Shown: positions 1 through 12,554 of the stretch, in pieces
Layout: every line of letters starts with the position of its first letter
Numbering within the stretch: position 1 is the first letter of the stretch
From: Zygaena filipendulae
Taxonomy: Eukaryota; Arthropoda; Insecta; Lepidoptera; Zygaenidae
Assembly (NCBI GenBank): GCA_907165275.2
Contig: OU015669.1
Location: 9,198,501-9,262,500, forward strand
Reading direction: 5' to 3'
Length of the DNA: 64,000 nt
Translations under genes and position numbers: made by a program
The notes under the pieces: model-generated
Told to the model about the DNA's origin: nothing
The model's database searches: none
Seen by the model: the letters and a program-made list of their open reading frames with translations, nothing else

Positions 1-464
1 GTCATTCAGGACAAGCATTTTATATGACGTATAGATAATTACGTCATACGCACATTATATTAAATATAAATGCTATTCTATGCAATGATCGATTGTCATT
101 ACATTATATGCAATACTAAAAAAATTAAATATTAAAAAAAAAAAAATATTGCTTGCTATAGTATAACAACAAGCAAAATTAGTGAAACTAAGAGTTGAGA
201 ATTGGCACTAAGTATCTACTAACAGAAAGAATTATGCCAAAAAATTATAACCAGATTATTATCGGTATTTAAAGGTGTTATCCCCTTTAAATAAGTAGAT
301 ACTTGCGAGTAGTAAATCACATTTTGCAAAGACATTCTATATAATAATTAATAATTTAAGTTGTTAATTACTAGCTATTTCCTTTAGCGAACCTTCTGGT
401 CACTGAAACAGGAGGAAACATCTAGCCGTCCTATAAATAAGTGGTGGAGAAAGTGAAAAAAGAA

Positions 465-635
465 ACGCGTAGGTACGTGATAAAAGTTTGAGCATAACTG
501 TTCTGCCAGTGACGTCACAGCTCGCCTGGTCGCGTGGCCTAGCCACGATGAGATCTACTCGCGTGACGTGTAATTACCTGTCTATGGCCGATAGGTGGCG
601 CGATCGGGGGCGCACTACGTGGCCACGCGTCAAGG
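465..635. promoter_or_regulatory. Cluster of RCGTG bHLH-PAS cores
   Basis: GCGTG or ACGTG cores sit at 475, 532, 561, 566, 617 and (reverse) 624, with TGACGTCA at 509-516. Spineless:Tango binds GCGTG and other bHLH-PAS pairs bind ACGTG. The block is unusually G+C-rich for this window and abuts an R2 repeat, so a mobile origin is not excluded. Confidence 0.3.
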
Positions 636-652
636 GTTGGGCAGTGAGCGCC

Positions 653-884
653 GTAAAATGCTTGGTCCTGAATGACTGATGGATCAACGCACAGCCTAAA
701 CCGCTGATCGTAGAGACCTGAAACTTGAAGGGTGTGATCTTTTTATGACCTAGGCATCCGATAAGAACGTATTTTTGAAAATTCAACCCCTAAGGGGATG
801 AAAACGGGTTGCAAAGTTTGTATGGAACATCTCCGCGAGAACTTCGAAATTATCGCGTGTGAAACCGCGCGGTATAGCTAGTCT
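653..884 (+). repeat. R2 repeat, first of a head-to-tail pair
   Basis: Begins AAAATGCTTGGTCCTGAATG and ends GAAACCGCGCGGTATAGCTA. Includes GATCAACGCACAGCCTAAAC and CAACCCCTAAGGGGATG. Confidence 0.85.
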
Positions 885-1082
885 ATGCATATAAAATGCT
901 TTGTCCTGAATGACTGACTGACGGATCAACGCATAGCCTAAACCGCTGATCGTAGAGACCTGAAACTTGAAGGGTGTGATCTTCTTATGACCTAGGCATC
1001 CGATAAGAAAGGATGAAAAGGGGTTGCAAAGTTCGTATGGAACAATTCCGCAGGAACTTCGAAATTGCGCGGGACAGCTAGT
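885..1082 (+). repeat. R2 repeat, second of the pair
   Basis: Same unit with a small internal deletion (the CAACCCCTAAGG segment). The direct adjacency suggests a local duplication or insertion at the repeat end. Confidence 0.85.
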
Positions 1083-1165
1083 TAACAATTCATAACACAC
1101 AAATATATTCCACACTACCTCAGCTATAGGTAGGCTTGTTTCGTGGAAACCAAGCTAACCAATAG

Positions 1166-1488
1166 GGATGTTGACTACTTTTGAAAATCAAAATTCTAAT
1201 TAGTCCGTCAGTTAGAAAATAAAAAAACAATAGACACGTATTTTTGCTTTTTCAAATAAATTAAAATATACAGAGATAAAACGCATTAAAGTTTAGGGTG
1301 AGGGGGTCGTGACGTCACTAACCGCAAAACCGCCATACAAACTGTCAGAATAGTGACGTCACGCGAAATTTCAACTCAATATATCGCCGTTATTTTTTGA
1401 TTACGTAAAAAAAGAAAAAATACCTTTCAAATATTTTTAAATAATCTACAAGACGGACTAAAAAAAAAATTAGTCAACATGCCCATTG
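1166..1488 (+). mobile_element. TGACGTCA-carrying MITE, copy 1 (full)
   Basis: Starts ATGTTGACTACTTTTG and ends TTAGTCAACATGCCC, with a second inverted motif TTAGTCCGTC inside each end. TGACGTCA occurs at 1310 and 1354. About 320 bp. The same unit recurs five more times in the window. Confidence 0.83.
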
Positions 1489-1845
1489 CCGCTAGTCACA
1501 GTTTTGTCTGATACTTATTATAGAATAATTATTATATTTTCTACACTCTATACAGAGGTGATAAAAACTTTACTTTTGGATCCCTATACCTAGCTTATAA
1601 TGAAAGCTACACTATATTTGATGAAATTTCATTTCATTTGTTATTATATAGTTTAAAATGTAAATATATTATAGTTGTTAAATACTTTTTTTTGCAAATA
1701 CCGAGACTCAGGGTAAATATTATACAATACAAGTTTTCGTCCCATAAAACATGGTTACCCTGACGCCACTAAATCAACTGTGTTATTAATAAAGTGCTAT
1801 AAATAATAGCAATCTAGGTCAAATCGGTATGAACATTGACTTGCA

Positions 1846-2092
1846 ATCTATACATATAAAATGCTTTGTCCCGAATGACTGATGGATCAACGCACAGCTT
1901 AACAACCTAAACCGCTTATCGTAGAGACCTGAAACTTGGAGGGTATGTTCTTTGTATGACGTAGGCATCCGATAAGAATGGATTTTTGAAAATTCAACCC
2001 CTAAGGGGATGAAAAGGGGTTGCAAAGTTTGTACGGAACAATCTGCGGGAACTTCGAAATTATCACGGGTGAAACAGCGCGGGTCAGCTATA
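1846..2092 (+). repeat. R2 repeat
   Basis: From TACATATAAAATGCTTTGTC to AACAGCGCGGGTCAGCTA; has an 8-base insertion (TTAACAAC) in the CACAGCCTAAACC segment. Confidence 0.85.
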
Positions 2093-2727
2093 GCATATTA
2101 TACGTACAGAATCGTATAATATGTTATGATGGCATCCATCTACCTGCTTAATGTAAGAGTTTTCATATCCCTCAACTACTCTATGTAGAGTAGATGTATA
2201 TAAGTTATATAATCAATAGCCAAACCGCAATCGTACATTATGTCAACAATACAACACAACCGCGATATATGATATCTGCGAACACAAACAAGTATCCATT
2301 ACGGTACCATACAAACCTACATTTCAGCTGAAAGAAAATCGAAACCCCCTAATATATCTCGCGAATAAAAAGAGACGGGAACGTTCGCAACGCAGCCGCT
2401 AGAAAGAGATGAGGGACTACCCCCGGAACAAGCCACACCTCCTTTCTTAGAAGAGGGTAGGTATAGCTGTGTTGTGTATTGTATTGGGGTATGTCTAGTT
2501 TAGTATTCGTAGGGTGAACGCACTTTTATAACAAGGGTAGTAATTGGCATAGAGCTAGAGAACACGTGTCCAAGAAATATCGTTGCTACACAAATTACTA
2601 TCAATTACAATTCGGTTTTTATTTATCGTTAGACTTTATCCATCAGAAATCTGTGGAATTGGCTGGAAATTTGGAAGTTCAAGACTGATTTTTACGTAAT
2701 TATCTCTATAGCAGCCGAAATGTTCAG

Positions 2728-2850
2728 TCAGTCCACTAGTGGACAAAGATCTCTTTCGAGTATTGCTACGATGGGCAATCCCACGTCTATCCAGGCGGTC
2801 TTAGCAATCTTACCAGACCCTTGGCTTGTAACATAGAAAATCTGCTCACA
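2728..2850. repeat. Fragment of a common lepidopteran repeat (CCACTAGTGGACAAAG)
   Basis: TCCACTAGTGGACAAAGATC and CACGTCTATCCAGGCGGTC resemble the widespread 'CCACTGCTGGACATAGGCC' repeat of moth genomes. One copy only in this window. Confidence 0.45.
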
Positions 2851-2870
2851 CCACGTCGTGGTCAATTTGA

Positions 2871-3113
2871 ATCCTAACTAGTACTACATGTATGTAAATG
2901 TGAGTTTGTTTGTTACGTTTTCACGCCCCAACTATTCAGCCGATCATCATGAAATTTTTTCACACTCGTTTTCAGAGGTACAGAAAATTACATAGCTATT
3001 TATCTGTATACCCCTGAAAAAATATGTGCAAAATTTCATGACGGTTGCGTAGTTAATGCGTGTAAACTTAACAAATAAACTCACATTCACTTTTATAATA
3101 CTAGTTAGGATTT
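2871..3113. repeat. Head-to-head pair of R1 end fragments
   Basis: AATCCTAACTAGTACTAC ... GTGAGTTTGTTTGTTA on the left is mirrored by TAACAAATAAACTCACATTC ... ACTAGTTAGGATT on the right. This makes a loose inverted repeat of about 240 bp. Confidence 0.7.
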
Positions 3114-4914
3114 CTCACAAAGTGGTTTAATAATGGTTGGAGTGTAAAAATATACTTTACTTTTCAAATTCAAAGTTTAATTTTATATAATTTTTTCAAA
3201 GTTGGTCCGTATTTATTGTTATTTTTTGACGTCAATAAAGTAACAATAATTATGACAGCACCCATAAAATATTCCCTCTTCACAGCATCCTAGTACTGGT
3301 AAAAGTAGCACACTGTTTATGGAACAGAATCATAATAAACTGTACTATAATCACGTACACGTATAATCACGTCTTTAATATCACCCTTTCATTAATGAGA
3401 TCATATAGCGTTGCAACCATTGCAACTATACAAAAAATAGAGTACTTACTTCACACACCCGCTAATTAAAATTTTCCCATACCTACATAAAAAAAAATTA
3501 TGCCAACATCTAGATAAGAATTATAGTAAGTTAAAAACATAAGTACTGTTAACTTCATTTCTTTTCTGAAAGCTAACAAGGCTTTGCAAATTACGATAAA
3601 TATATTTTGACATTCATTTCTTAGCTGGCTGTGATATGTTGATATGATCGTGTGAATGCCATCGATCTAAGTAAGTACACAAAAGATGCATATAAACTGT
3701 GTGAAGACATTTTCTAAGTTTATCAGAAAGGGGGTTCTAAGCTGCAAACACTTTTAAGTATCATTGGTATAACTAAATAAACGCGTTTGGTGTTTTTTAT
3801 TTCAAAAACTTTATTCTAGATTTTCAAAATTGCATTTTGCTCCCTCTAAAATATTATCTCAGTAGCATAGCAGTAGAATTCTCGCTCTCAAGCAAGAGGT
3901 GGAAGCTCTGTTCCAGGCTCGTAATTACATTTTTTCTTGTGTAAATACAAATAAATACGTTGGCCTTAATAGCGAAAGGAAAACATGTAGGTACCTGTTG
4001 AAGTAATAGAAGTAATTCATTATACAAATAGTTTCATTTTCAACATAGGAAGGTATTTTTCGAAAATCGCAGTTGACTATTGCCATAAATTTGAGCGACG
4101 TAACTTGTTGGAAAGCAGAGTTTGGTACCGTTTCTTCTCGACACCCCCTTTTCATCTAACCTAGCGCATTAACTATAGCTAAGTCTGGATTAATTATCAT
4201 AAAATATGATTGGAGTTCGTACTCTTGAAAGCTTATAGTGTGGAAAAAAGGTCTCGTTATAAGCTACTATGTGAGCTGGTAGAAACAAACCCAACAGAGG
4301 TAGGTATCCAATACAATATTGTAATTTTAAATGAGGAATATTGAAAGCTCTCAAAAAATTCACCATTTAATGTAGATGTATTATAAAAAAATATGAATAA
4401 AGAAAATAACAAAAAAACAAATCACAGAGAAAATTTTAACAAAAAACAAGGGTAAACTCGGTTGAATGATCTTTGAATATTATTTGTCAGCACTGTCATG
4501 GCGAAACAAGTGTGGAATTACCCTAACACATTGATAGCCCATTTTCCATTAATGAGGTTCTAGTTTTGGTTAGTTAAATAAAAAAAAATTAGATGGGTAT
4601 GTACATTAATGTGTTCCTTTTTTAAGTTAATTAATTTATGTATAAGTATTTGGGGAGAGCAAAGCCATCGAATTTTATGTTTCGTAGACACTTACGACGT
4701 CTTTTGACGTGAACTTAATTACCCGCCAACCGCAGACGCACGTGGATTATTTTCGTGCTCCGATTTAGAACAGAATTTCCCTAACATTCTATCATTTCTA
4801 TCCCCGTACCTCTATGGTTCTAAGTCAACATACAAGATTTCCCGAGGGAAATACCAAACTCATGTCAACAAAACCGCGAGCAAAGCGATTCGAAACATAG
4901 AATATAAATTATAT

Positions 4915-5197
4915 CTATGCATTTAAAATGCTTTGTCCTGACTGACTGACGGATCAACGCACAGCCTAAACCGCTGATCGTAGAAACCTGAAACTTGGAG
5001 GGTGTGTTCTTTGTATGACGTAGGCATCCGATAAGAAAGGATTTTCCGAAATTCTACCCCTAAGGGGGTGAAATGGGGGGCAAATTTTGTATGGAAAAAC
5101 GAGATTCCCTGGTCCAATCTAACGGAAAAATGAATAAAAAATCCTATTACAACCATTTTCGACTTCTACGCGGACGAAGTCGCGGGAAAAAGCTAGT
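4915..5197 (+). repeat. R2 repeat with a different 3' half
   Basis: The first 170 bp match the R2 unit. After GTATGGAAAA the sequence changes to AACGAGATTCCCTGGTCC and ends GACGAAGTCGCGGGAAAAAG then CTAGTT. It is either an older subfamily or a chimera. Confidence 0.75.
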
Positions 5198-6361
5198 TAT
5201 TAATAAACAGCAAGAGAACATCGAGATCCGTCCAACAATCTCTAATCAATTAGCGAACATAATAATCTTTCTACGTTGGAATTCATACTTTCCAATGGAA
5301 ATGCTTGTATAGTTAAATATATGGAAAGAAACAAAATGCAACGCCCGTGAAGAACTCAGCCGCTGACCACACTGTCTGTGATTACACTTGCATGAGCTCG
5401 CCTGGATTTTTTTCACATTAATTAAAACAATATTAATTATGCTAATATAGTATGCGGCGGAGCGATGGCCGCGGTTCAAGGCTTGGCTATAGAGATTAGC
5501 TAGCTGTTTCGCAAACGTGAATCCCGGTTTTGGTACTCCCTTGGAAACGGTTTGTCGCGGCCTGGAAGTATTCAGCTTCACAGGTCACATAGTTTTCGAG
5601 ATTTCGTGTTTTGTCACTAAATAAATAAATCAATTAATTAATATAGGTATTCGAAATGACTTGAATATAATAATTATTTTACGCATAATGTGTATAGATC
5701 GGTAAACAAGTAAATCTGTCCAAACGCGGAAATAAATTGAATTAATTAGGTATCTGGCTTCGAAACAGCTAAACCCAAACATATCTAAGGTAATCTGTCA
5801 GTAGGCGAACATGGCTGCGTTTACCTTAATTCAATAAACTACCTACGCTAATCAAATAAGCCGTCTATGACATTGTGGGGAAGGGGTTAGGTGCGACGCT
5901 CACTGGGCGACGGAAACGCTGCGTCACGGTGAACAGCGATTTTATCGGCAAAGAAAAAATATGGCTATTATTGTAACGTTTCGTGGAATTTTAATATTGT
6001 GTGTAGTCGATTGTATTGTGTAGTTATGTTTAAATTTAAAAATTCTCTACGAGACATAGGTTTGTCACAAGTAAAGCTTCTAATATCTTAATATTGCCTG
6101 TATTCTAATATGAAAACTCTTCAACATACTACATAGGTCTCTACTGTGGGAGCCAATAGGGTTGCCTCCTACCTTTCACGTGGTTCCTTTATCTAGACGA
6201 CTTTGTCAAACCTCTGTTATCTATACTAGCCCTACTGACCTTGTTATCTTTGCACAGTCACATCAAATACATTTACAAAGAGCAGATAGTCCTTAGCATT
6301 AACTTAGCTTTCATATCTCTTTCTTTCTTTCTTTCTTTACTTGAACGCACACTAAGCTATA

Positions 6362-6562
6362 AGTTTGTCGTGGAAACCAAGCAAACGTGGTTTATACTAC
6401 ACATACATATATTATTTTATTATACTATAGATATATAAACATGGCCAGACTGGAACCTAATGTTCATCACGCAAAGTCCACCCCCACCGGGAATCGAACC
6501 CGGAACCTCTTGATTAGCAGACAGGCATGGTGACCTACTGTGCCAATCGGGTCATTAGGTAC
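6362..6562 (-). mobile_element. tRNA-derived SINE, copy 1
   Basis: Read on the minus strand it contains GGTTCCGGGTTCGATTCCCG, a good RNA polymerase III B box, next to a tRNA-like head (ATGCCTGTCTGCTAATCAAG). Body motif CACGTTTGCTTGGTTTCCAC is shared with the copy at 43425. It is not a functional tRNA: no clean cloverleaf. Confidence 0.75.
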
Positions 6563-6595
6563 GTGTTTAGGTACAATATCTATTTTTGCACAACT

Positions 6596-6624
6596 CGTTC
6601 GTTCGATCGTTCGGTCGTTCGTTC
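6596..6624. repeat. (CGTT)n-like microsatellite
   Basis: Imperfect CGTT/CGAT units (TTCGTTCGATCGTTCGGTCG). Confidence 0.9.
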
Positions 6625-7837
6625 ATATACGACGCGTCGTATATCTAACACTAGTTAGATAGATGACGTTTTTTCAGCGTTTTCAATGCGCCAGTGTCAT
6701 CGAAACAAAATCCTTTCAATGCGACGCGACGTCCGCAAATCCGATAGGTTTTCATTTAATAAAACCCCTTTTATTGGTTTAACTTGGATTTAGATAGGCT
6801 TTGGAACTTAGCTACATCAACACCGTGTCAACGACCTTTCATTTATTCTATTACAAATCAAAAGCGACATTGTAATTACTATTTGCATCGAAGTCTCATT
6901 GTGTTTTTATATAAAAATTAGTGTATATGAAAAGTTTTGGATATAATATAAAGTATAAATATAATAAAGTATTGCAAAGTGGATTTTCTGAATAACAATC
7001 ACGAAATAGTGGTACTAGTAGATATTTTAACTCATATCAGTTACGGTTATTTATGGAAACATTACTAGCAAATAGCCTTACTTGTTTTATTAAAATTTAT
7101 GCACTATTGTACCCATATGTTTCACTCGGTAAATGGATAAATTCATAAATATTTGAAATTTATGAAGTTGTAAATAGATTTGTGACAGTAATAAAATACT
7201 TATTTCTCCAACCCAATTCATCGCTTCAATCATTATTTTTCGAGTTTACCAAGCAACTTTTGGCAAGAAAAAGAAGCATAATATTTTTGTTTAATTATTG
7301 CTGATTTTTTTTAATGTTTTCTTCACTATTTACAGTCAAATTATCCGTTCTAGCAAAGTTTACCTACAAACGTGCTGGAAGCCTAGCATAAAACGTGGTT
7401 ATGTATGGAAAATTCGCTTTTCCAGGATAACGATTGGTCAAAAATCTCGTTCCTAGTACGTAAGGCGTGGCTTAAACCTTATAGGTTGAAGGAGAACCTA
7501 TAAAATCAAATTCAACATATACATTTTATGACACGAACGTGTCAAAGAATCAAATATACTGTCACAAACAAGATTACAAGTTAAATCCCTTCGACAGCCA
7601 CACCTCTGAGGGTTTGCTTCGAATGATTGGTGTGGACAAGTATTTTCACCATTCTCATAGTTTGACAGAGCGTACGGGTTGTCATGGCAACGATCTATTA
7701 GGAACGCCCAGCGCGAACGAGCCGCAGAGCGCACAGGAAAAATCTCACAAAAAATTGACACGAAACCTCTGTGGTTTAGAAATGCATTTTAACACTTTAG
7801 TTCCGTTAACATAACGTGTACGAGTTGATAAAATAAA

Positions 7838-8037
7838 CTAGCTCATCCCCGCGGTTTCATCCGCGTTAATTCCGGAGTTCCCGCGGAAATTCTGGGATGA
7901 AAATAACCATATCTCCTTTTCTGTACCCCTGACGACGTGTATGCAAAATTTCATAATGATCGGTTGAGTATGTAGAGCGTGAAAGCGTGACAAACAAACA
8001 AACTCACATTTGCATCTATATATGTATTAGGATTCAT
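7838..8037 (-). repeat. R1 copy
   Basis: From ACTAGCTCATCCCCGCGG to ATATGTATTAGGATT; nearly complete. Confidence 0.82.
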
Positions 8038-8968
8038 ACTAACGTTTATTAATGTCTTTAGCAATCCTTATTACTAATAGACCACTGTAAAATTAATGTA
8101 CATATTTCTACAATTATTTCTCCGACTGTATTTATTTGATGAATGCATCACGCAAAAACTCTACTGTCTATGGAGATGAATCTCCTTAATTAAAAGGCTT
8201 CAAAAATAAGGTTTATTTTATCGCAGTAGGTTCATTTATAGAGAAGCTATGACAGTTTCGTTTCATCCTTACCAGTCACTAAACGAAAGAAATCTTTCGA
8301 TCACTTCACACTGGATCACACTCGAGAAAAACCCCAAATCGCAAACCCGAATTGCTTTATGCTTCCTTTTTTTTTTAAATTAACTAACCGACAACACGTA
8401 GTGTGAAATCTTCACTATAAATCTTCGTATCAAGTTCCACTGTTTGGACTACCGTTTCGCCCCGGCTCCTCTTGGATCCGGTCGAACATGCTCCACTTTT
8501 TTTTTACGTATGCCTACGTGCCAGTATCGTAAATCGAGCGAGGCTGGATTGAGGTTTTGTTTTTTTTTTTTTAGCTTCACCGATGTTTTATTTTCATTTA
8601 TCTTTTATTTATTACAACTGTCAGGGCGAAATTGAGTGGAATTAATTAAGTTTGCAAGGATTTTTTGTGTTGGTTTTTAGGGCAATTGTTTTTTTTCATT
8701 TATACTTATATACATTTTAAATTATGCTTAGGGACCTACTAGGTTTTTACTCGCGGTTTCACTTGCATGATTTTCGGTATTGTACGTTGCTCAGAGCTAC
8801 GACTCACTAAGCCCATAATTTGATTCCGATCCCATCTTTTATTGATTTTTTTATTCTATGGATTATTTTGTTGATGAAAAAACCTAAATCTTAAATCCTA
8901 AACTTCGAATTGAACTCTATCCCCATAGTTGTTGAACGACCAAATGAAATAACAACCGGATCGGGTTA

Positions 8969-9166
8969 TCCTACTCATATTATAAATGTGCAAGTGTGGA
9001 TGTTTGTTACTCAATCACGTAAAATCGGCTGAACGGATTTGGATAACATTTGGTAGATATGCACGTTTTCGGGGCTACAGAGGAGGATATAGGGTACTTT
9101 TTATCCTGGAATTCCCACGGGAACTCCAAAATTACTGCGGGCGAAACCGCGGGGCACAGCTAGCTA
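8969..9166 (+). repeat. R1 copy, 'TGTTACTCAATCACG' subtype
   Basis: From CCTACTCATATTATAAATG to CGGGGCACAGCTAGC. Has the GGCTGAACGGATTTGGAT segment that defines this subtype. Confidence 0.85.
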
Positions 9167-9631
9167 ATAATAATCATTCAGTACCACCAACAAAAGGATG
9201 TAAATAATCATAAATAAATAATTAATCAATAGTTCATCAATTTTCTAATTGTTTAAAAAATGATTATTCTTCAGCTAATTCTCACAATAGCTTTTAGGGC
9301 AAGGTCTCGAGGCAATAACAATTCAAATATGAATTCAATTATGTATATAATCATCTTTATTTATTTACCGTTGTACTTACATACTTTGTATTTTTTATGA
9401 TTCAAGTTAATCTTAAACAGTGATATTTTTATAGATTTTTCTTAATATCAAGTACAAGGTTTAGTTGTATAATGTATATTCGAGAAACTGCCTCTTTCTG
9501 TGTAAGCAAAGTTATTTTAAAGTTATATATGAGCCTGGAAAAAAATTGCATAAAATGAAATTTTAAATAATCCGACAAGGTTTTAAATTCTTGTTTATAA
9601 AAGTAAAAATCAAATAAAATTATCCTTACAT

Positions 9632-9826
9632 ATTATTAAACAAAGTCCTCCACCGCGTTTGTCTGTATGTCTGTTTATATGCAAATAAATCAAACACTAC
9701 TGAACGGATTGTCATCCGGTTTTCACCAATAGATAGAGTGATTCAAGAGGAAGGTTTATAGGTATAGTTTATTCTGAAATTCCCGCGGAAACTACGAGAT
9801 TTTAGTGGGTGAAATAGGCTAGTTCA
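9632..9826 (+). repeat. R1-like copy, 'AAGTCCTCCACCGC' subtype
   Basis: AAACAAAGTCCTCCACCGCG and TTTGTCTGTATGTCTG lead; ACTACTGAACGGATTGTCAT and AGATAGAGTGATTCAAGAGG follow. Related inverted copies are at 26029, 32270 and 37120. Confidence 0.7.
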
Positions 9827-10263
9827 TTACTATGTCGAACTCTTTGTGCCGATATAAAAACAGCTCTATTTCCGGTTTTTAACTTTCCATCCTGACTTTA
9901 TGACAATAAATTAGTTCCAATTGTTCCACTCGCGTTACATCCGTGAACTCCTCTCTTGCTTAGGAATACTCTTACTTCCTATCAGTGAAAAAAATTTAGA
10001 ATCGATTCTGTGGTTCCACAGATTACTGCATCTTAAAAACAAGTAACCTTTTTTTCTTTATAGTATATATTATTTAGCACAAATTCATATCATACATTCA
10101 TTTATTACATTCAAACTAAAAAGCAAGCAAGCAAGGCAAGGCATATACATTAAATACTAGCTGTTCCGTCGGTTTCGCTTGCATAAACTTCTGCAATTCG
10201 CTCAAAAACTCCGAAATAAAATCCTCATCAGCTAACTTCCCATAAACTATCAAACCTGCCAAA

Positions 10264-10460
10264 TTAATTCTAATAATATTATAAATGTGAAAATGTGGAT
10301 GTTTTTTACTCAATCACGAAAAACGGCTGAACGGATTTGGATGAAATTTGGCAGGCACGTTTTCAGGGGTACAGAAAAGGACATACGGTACTTTTTATCC
10401 CAAAATTCCCGCGGAAACTCCAAAATTACTACGGGTGAAACCGCGGGGCACAGCTAGTAG
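10264..10460 (+). repeat. R1 copy, 'TGTTACTCAATCACG' subtype
   Basis: From TTCTAATAATATTATAAATG to GCGGGGCACAGCTAGTAG. A short oppositely oriented fragment (10157-10190) precedes it. Confidence 0.83.
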
Positions 10461-10779
10461 TTCAGTAAATTAGTCTTAAAGATTTTCGTGATTCGAATTT
10501 CGTTTATTTTAATCTCAACTCCGAATCCATTGAACTCCACAAAATATCCGCAAGTGATTATAATAGTTAACCCCCCAACGCTGGTGGTACTTAAGGGGAA
10601 TTAGTTCCGCGCGTGTGGTCCCCGTGACCCATTGTGGATAGAATGGCACCCCAGCTCTATTGGACCCCATCGGTCGCGCTTTACCTGTACGAAACCGATT
10701 GCTACGGTTTACCATACAAATAGATATACGTAACATGTCCTGATTGACTAATTCATTAAAGCATAGCTCAAACTGGATC

Positions 10780-10902
10780 TAGAAACTATAAAATACGTAC
10801 ATCCAGAACAAGGCTTTCATTTCACCAGTGGTTTTTGAGTTGAATCGTAACAAACATACAAACAAAAAGTCAAATCTTTCCTCTTTATAATATTTGTATG
10901 GA
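10780..10902 (-). repeat. R1-related fragment
   Basis: Holds CATTTCACCAGTGG and CTTTATAATATTTGTATGG with GTAACAAACATACAAAC. Only the end distal to CTAGCTG is kept. Confidence 0.5.
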
Positions 10903-11212
10903 TGTACAAAATTAATTTCATCGCCTATATATTAACTAGTTTTTCCTTGTGTATACTATGTATGGTACCATTTTTATTATGTATTGTATCCAGTATCGTA
11001 TAGGTATATCGTATTATGTCATTTTTGTATATAGTAATTTATGTATTATAATCAGATTATTGTAAGTAATGGTGTCCGAGACGTCACGTATTTTTATATA
11101 TATATTGTTATTTTATTTTATTTTTTGTTTAGTTTTATAGTTCATTTTTTTATTGTAATTATGGTTTTATAGTTTATTTTTTACTTTTATTTTTATTTAT
11201 TTTTTACCGCGG

Positions 11213-11350
11213 TTCCGGCTGAAAACCAGCGCTGCCTCACACTGTTAACTGTGTGAGGTAGTATTATGCTGAGCCGGGACCATTTTGTCAACATTTTTGT
11301 ACTGTCGCAGTTATATATTATGTGTTGGTTGACAAATAAATTTATTTTCT
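11213..11350 (+). mobile_element. Retroposon 3' end with a 24-bp palindrome
   Basis: CCTCACAC, GTTAAC and GTGTGAGG form a near-perfect dyad at 11234-11257. Then come GCTGAGCCGGGACCATTTTG and AAATAAATTTATTTTC with a TTCTT-rich tail. It looks like a non-LTR element tail; family not named. Confidence 0.5.
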
Positions 11351-12109
11351 TTCTTCTTTCTTTCTTCATTTGAGGTGTAAGCAAGAAATAGGAGAGGTTT
11401 TGAAAATAGAGCCCCCAAGGAGTGGAAGTTTTTAAGTTAGTGCCTTGAATCTTTGTTAAAAAAATACATACATACAGCCGCATGCAGAACCTCCTCCTTT
11501 TTAGAAGTTGGTTAATAAAAAAACGTACTTCATAACTCGAGTACTATACTTACTAGAAAAATCCATTGTTGTCCTAAATGTTTAGAATCTAGCTTAATGT
11601 GTTTTTATTTAATTATCTCATGCTACAGACGTATTTATGGGTTCTAAGTATGTAGGTACCTACGTCATATACAAACCCTATCAAACATCATCCGACGTGA
11701 TGAAATTGAAAGTAAAAATGTATTATAAAAAAATTATTTTGAGCTTTGGTTGGAGTGCATAGAGAACTAGCTATTAAAGTTGTATTAGTGGAAGTTGGCC
11801 CGCAGGCTTGTAACGTAGGTATAATGACACCACCAAATGGACAGACACAAGGATCGGCTGAGAAATATTACACAGCAACACTAGCTGATCCCCGCGGTTT
11901 CATCGGCATGAATTTCGAAACTTCTTACTCCAGAAGAACTTCAAATTATCTTTTGCTCTACCTATGTCATTCACTTTACTATTTATGTGTGCATATACAA
12001 TTTTTGTAGTATGGTCCTATCACTTCTGTATTCTTACAAAGGAGCGACATCCTCCGCACCCCACCAATTTTATACCTCCTCATATCCCGCGAAAGTTCCT
12101 TGGAAGTTC

Positions 12110-12205
12110 CTAGGAAAGTTTGACACATGTAAAATCTACATGTGACAATTATTCACTGACAGCTGACAGCTACTGTCAACTCGCTGTCAAGTGTCAACCT
12201 AACGA
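12110..12205. promoter_or_regulatory. Candidate enhancer: seven TGACA cores
   Basis: TGACA or its complement TGTCA occurs at 12121, 12143, 12157, 12164, 12174, 12185 and 12192. TGACA is the core bound by TALE homeodomain proteins such as Homothorax/Meis. Homothorax and Extradenticle are reported activators of the Drosophila spineless antennal enhancer. The block matches none of the repeat families seen elsewhere in this window. No functional evidence in the sequence. Confidence 0.4.
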
Positions 12206-12360
12206 TACACACACTCGCACACGTGTATATACAAGCCAGCCGTCTTTACTTGTTGGAAAGTGCTTGAACCAGTTTATTTGTATGGAGTGTTACCGGGCTG
12301 CTTAAAGGTATATGGAGTTTCAGTGTAGGATAGGTACTACAGACTTCTCTCTGTTATTTA

Positions 12361-12554
12361 GCAACTTGCTGGTCCCCGCAGTTTCACCCACGTTATTTTT
12401 GAATTCCGGGATAAAAAGTACCCTATTTCCTTTTCTGTATCCCTGACAACCTGCATGCAAAAATTTTTGTAGTGATCGGTTGAGCCGTTATGGCGTGGAA
12501 GTGTAATAAACAAACAAAAAAACTCACTTTCGCATTTATAATAAGTAAGAATTA
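12361..12554 (-). repeat. R1 copy
   Basis: From AGCAACTTGCTGGTCCCCGC to ATTTATAATAAGTAAGAATT. Confidence 0.82.

Noticed and set aside
3860..3930. tRNA-like sequence (TAGCATAGCAGTAGAATTCTCG, GGTGGAAGCTCTGTTCC)
   Set aside because: A- and B-box-like words are present but degenerate; at most an old SINE head, too weak to list.
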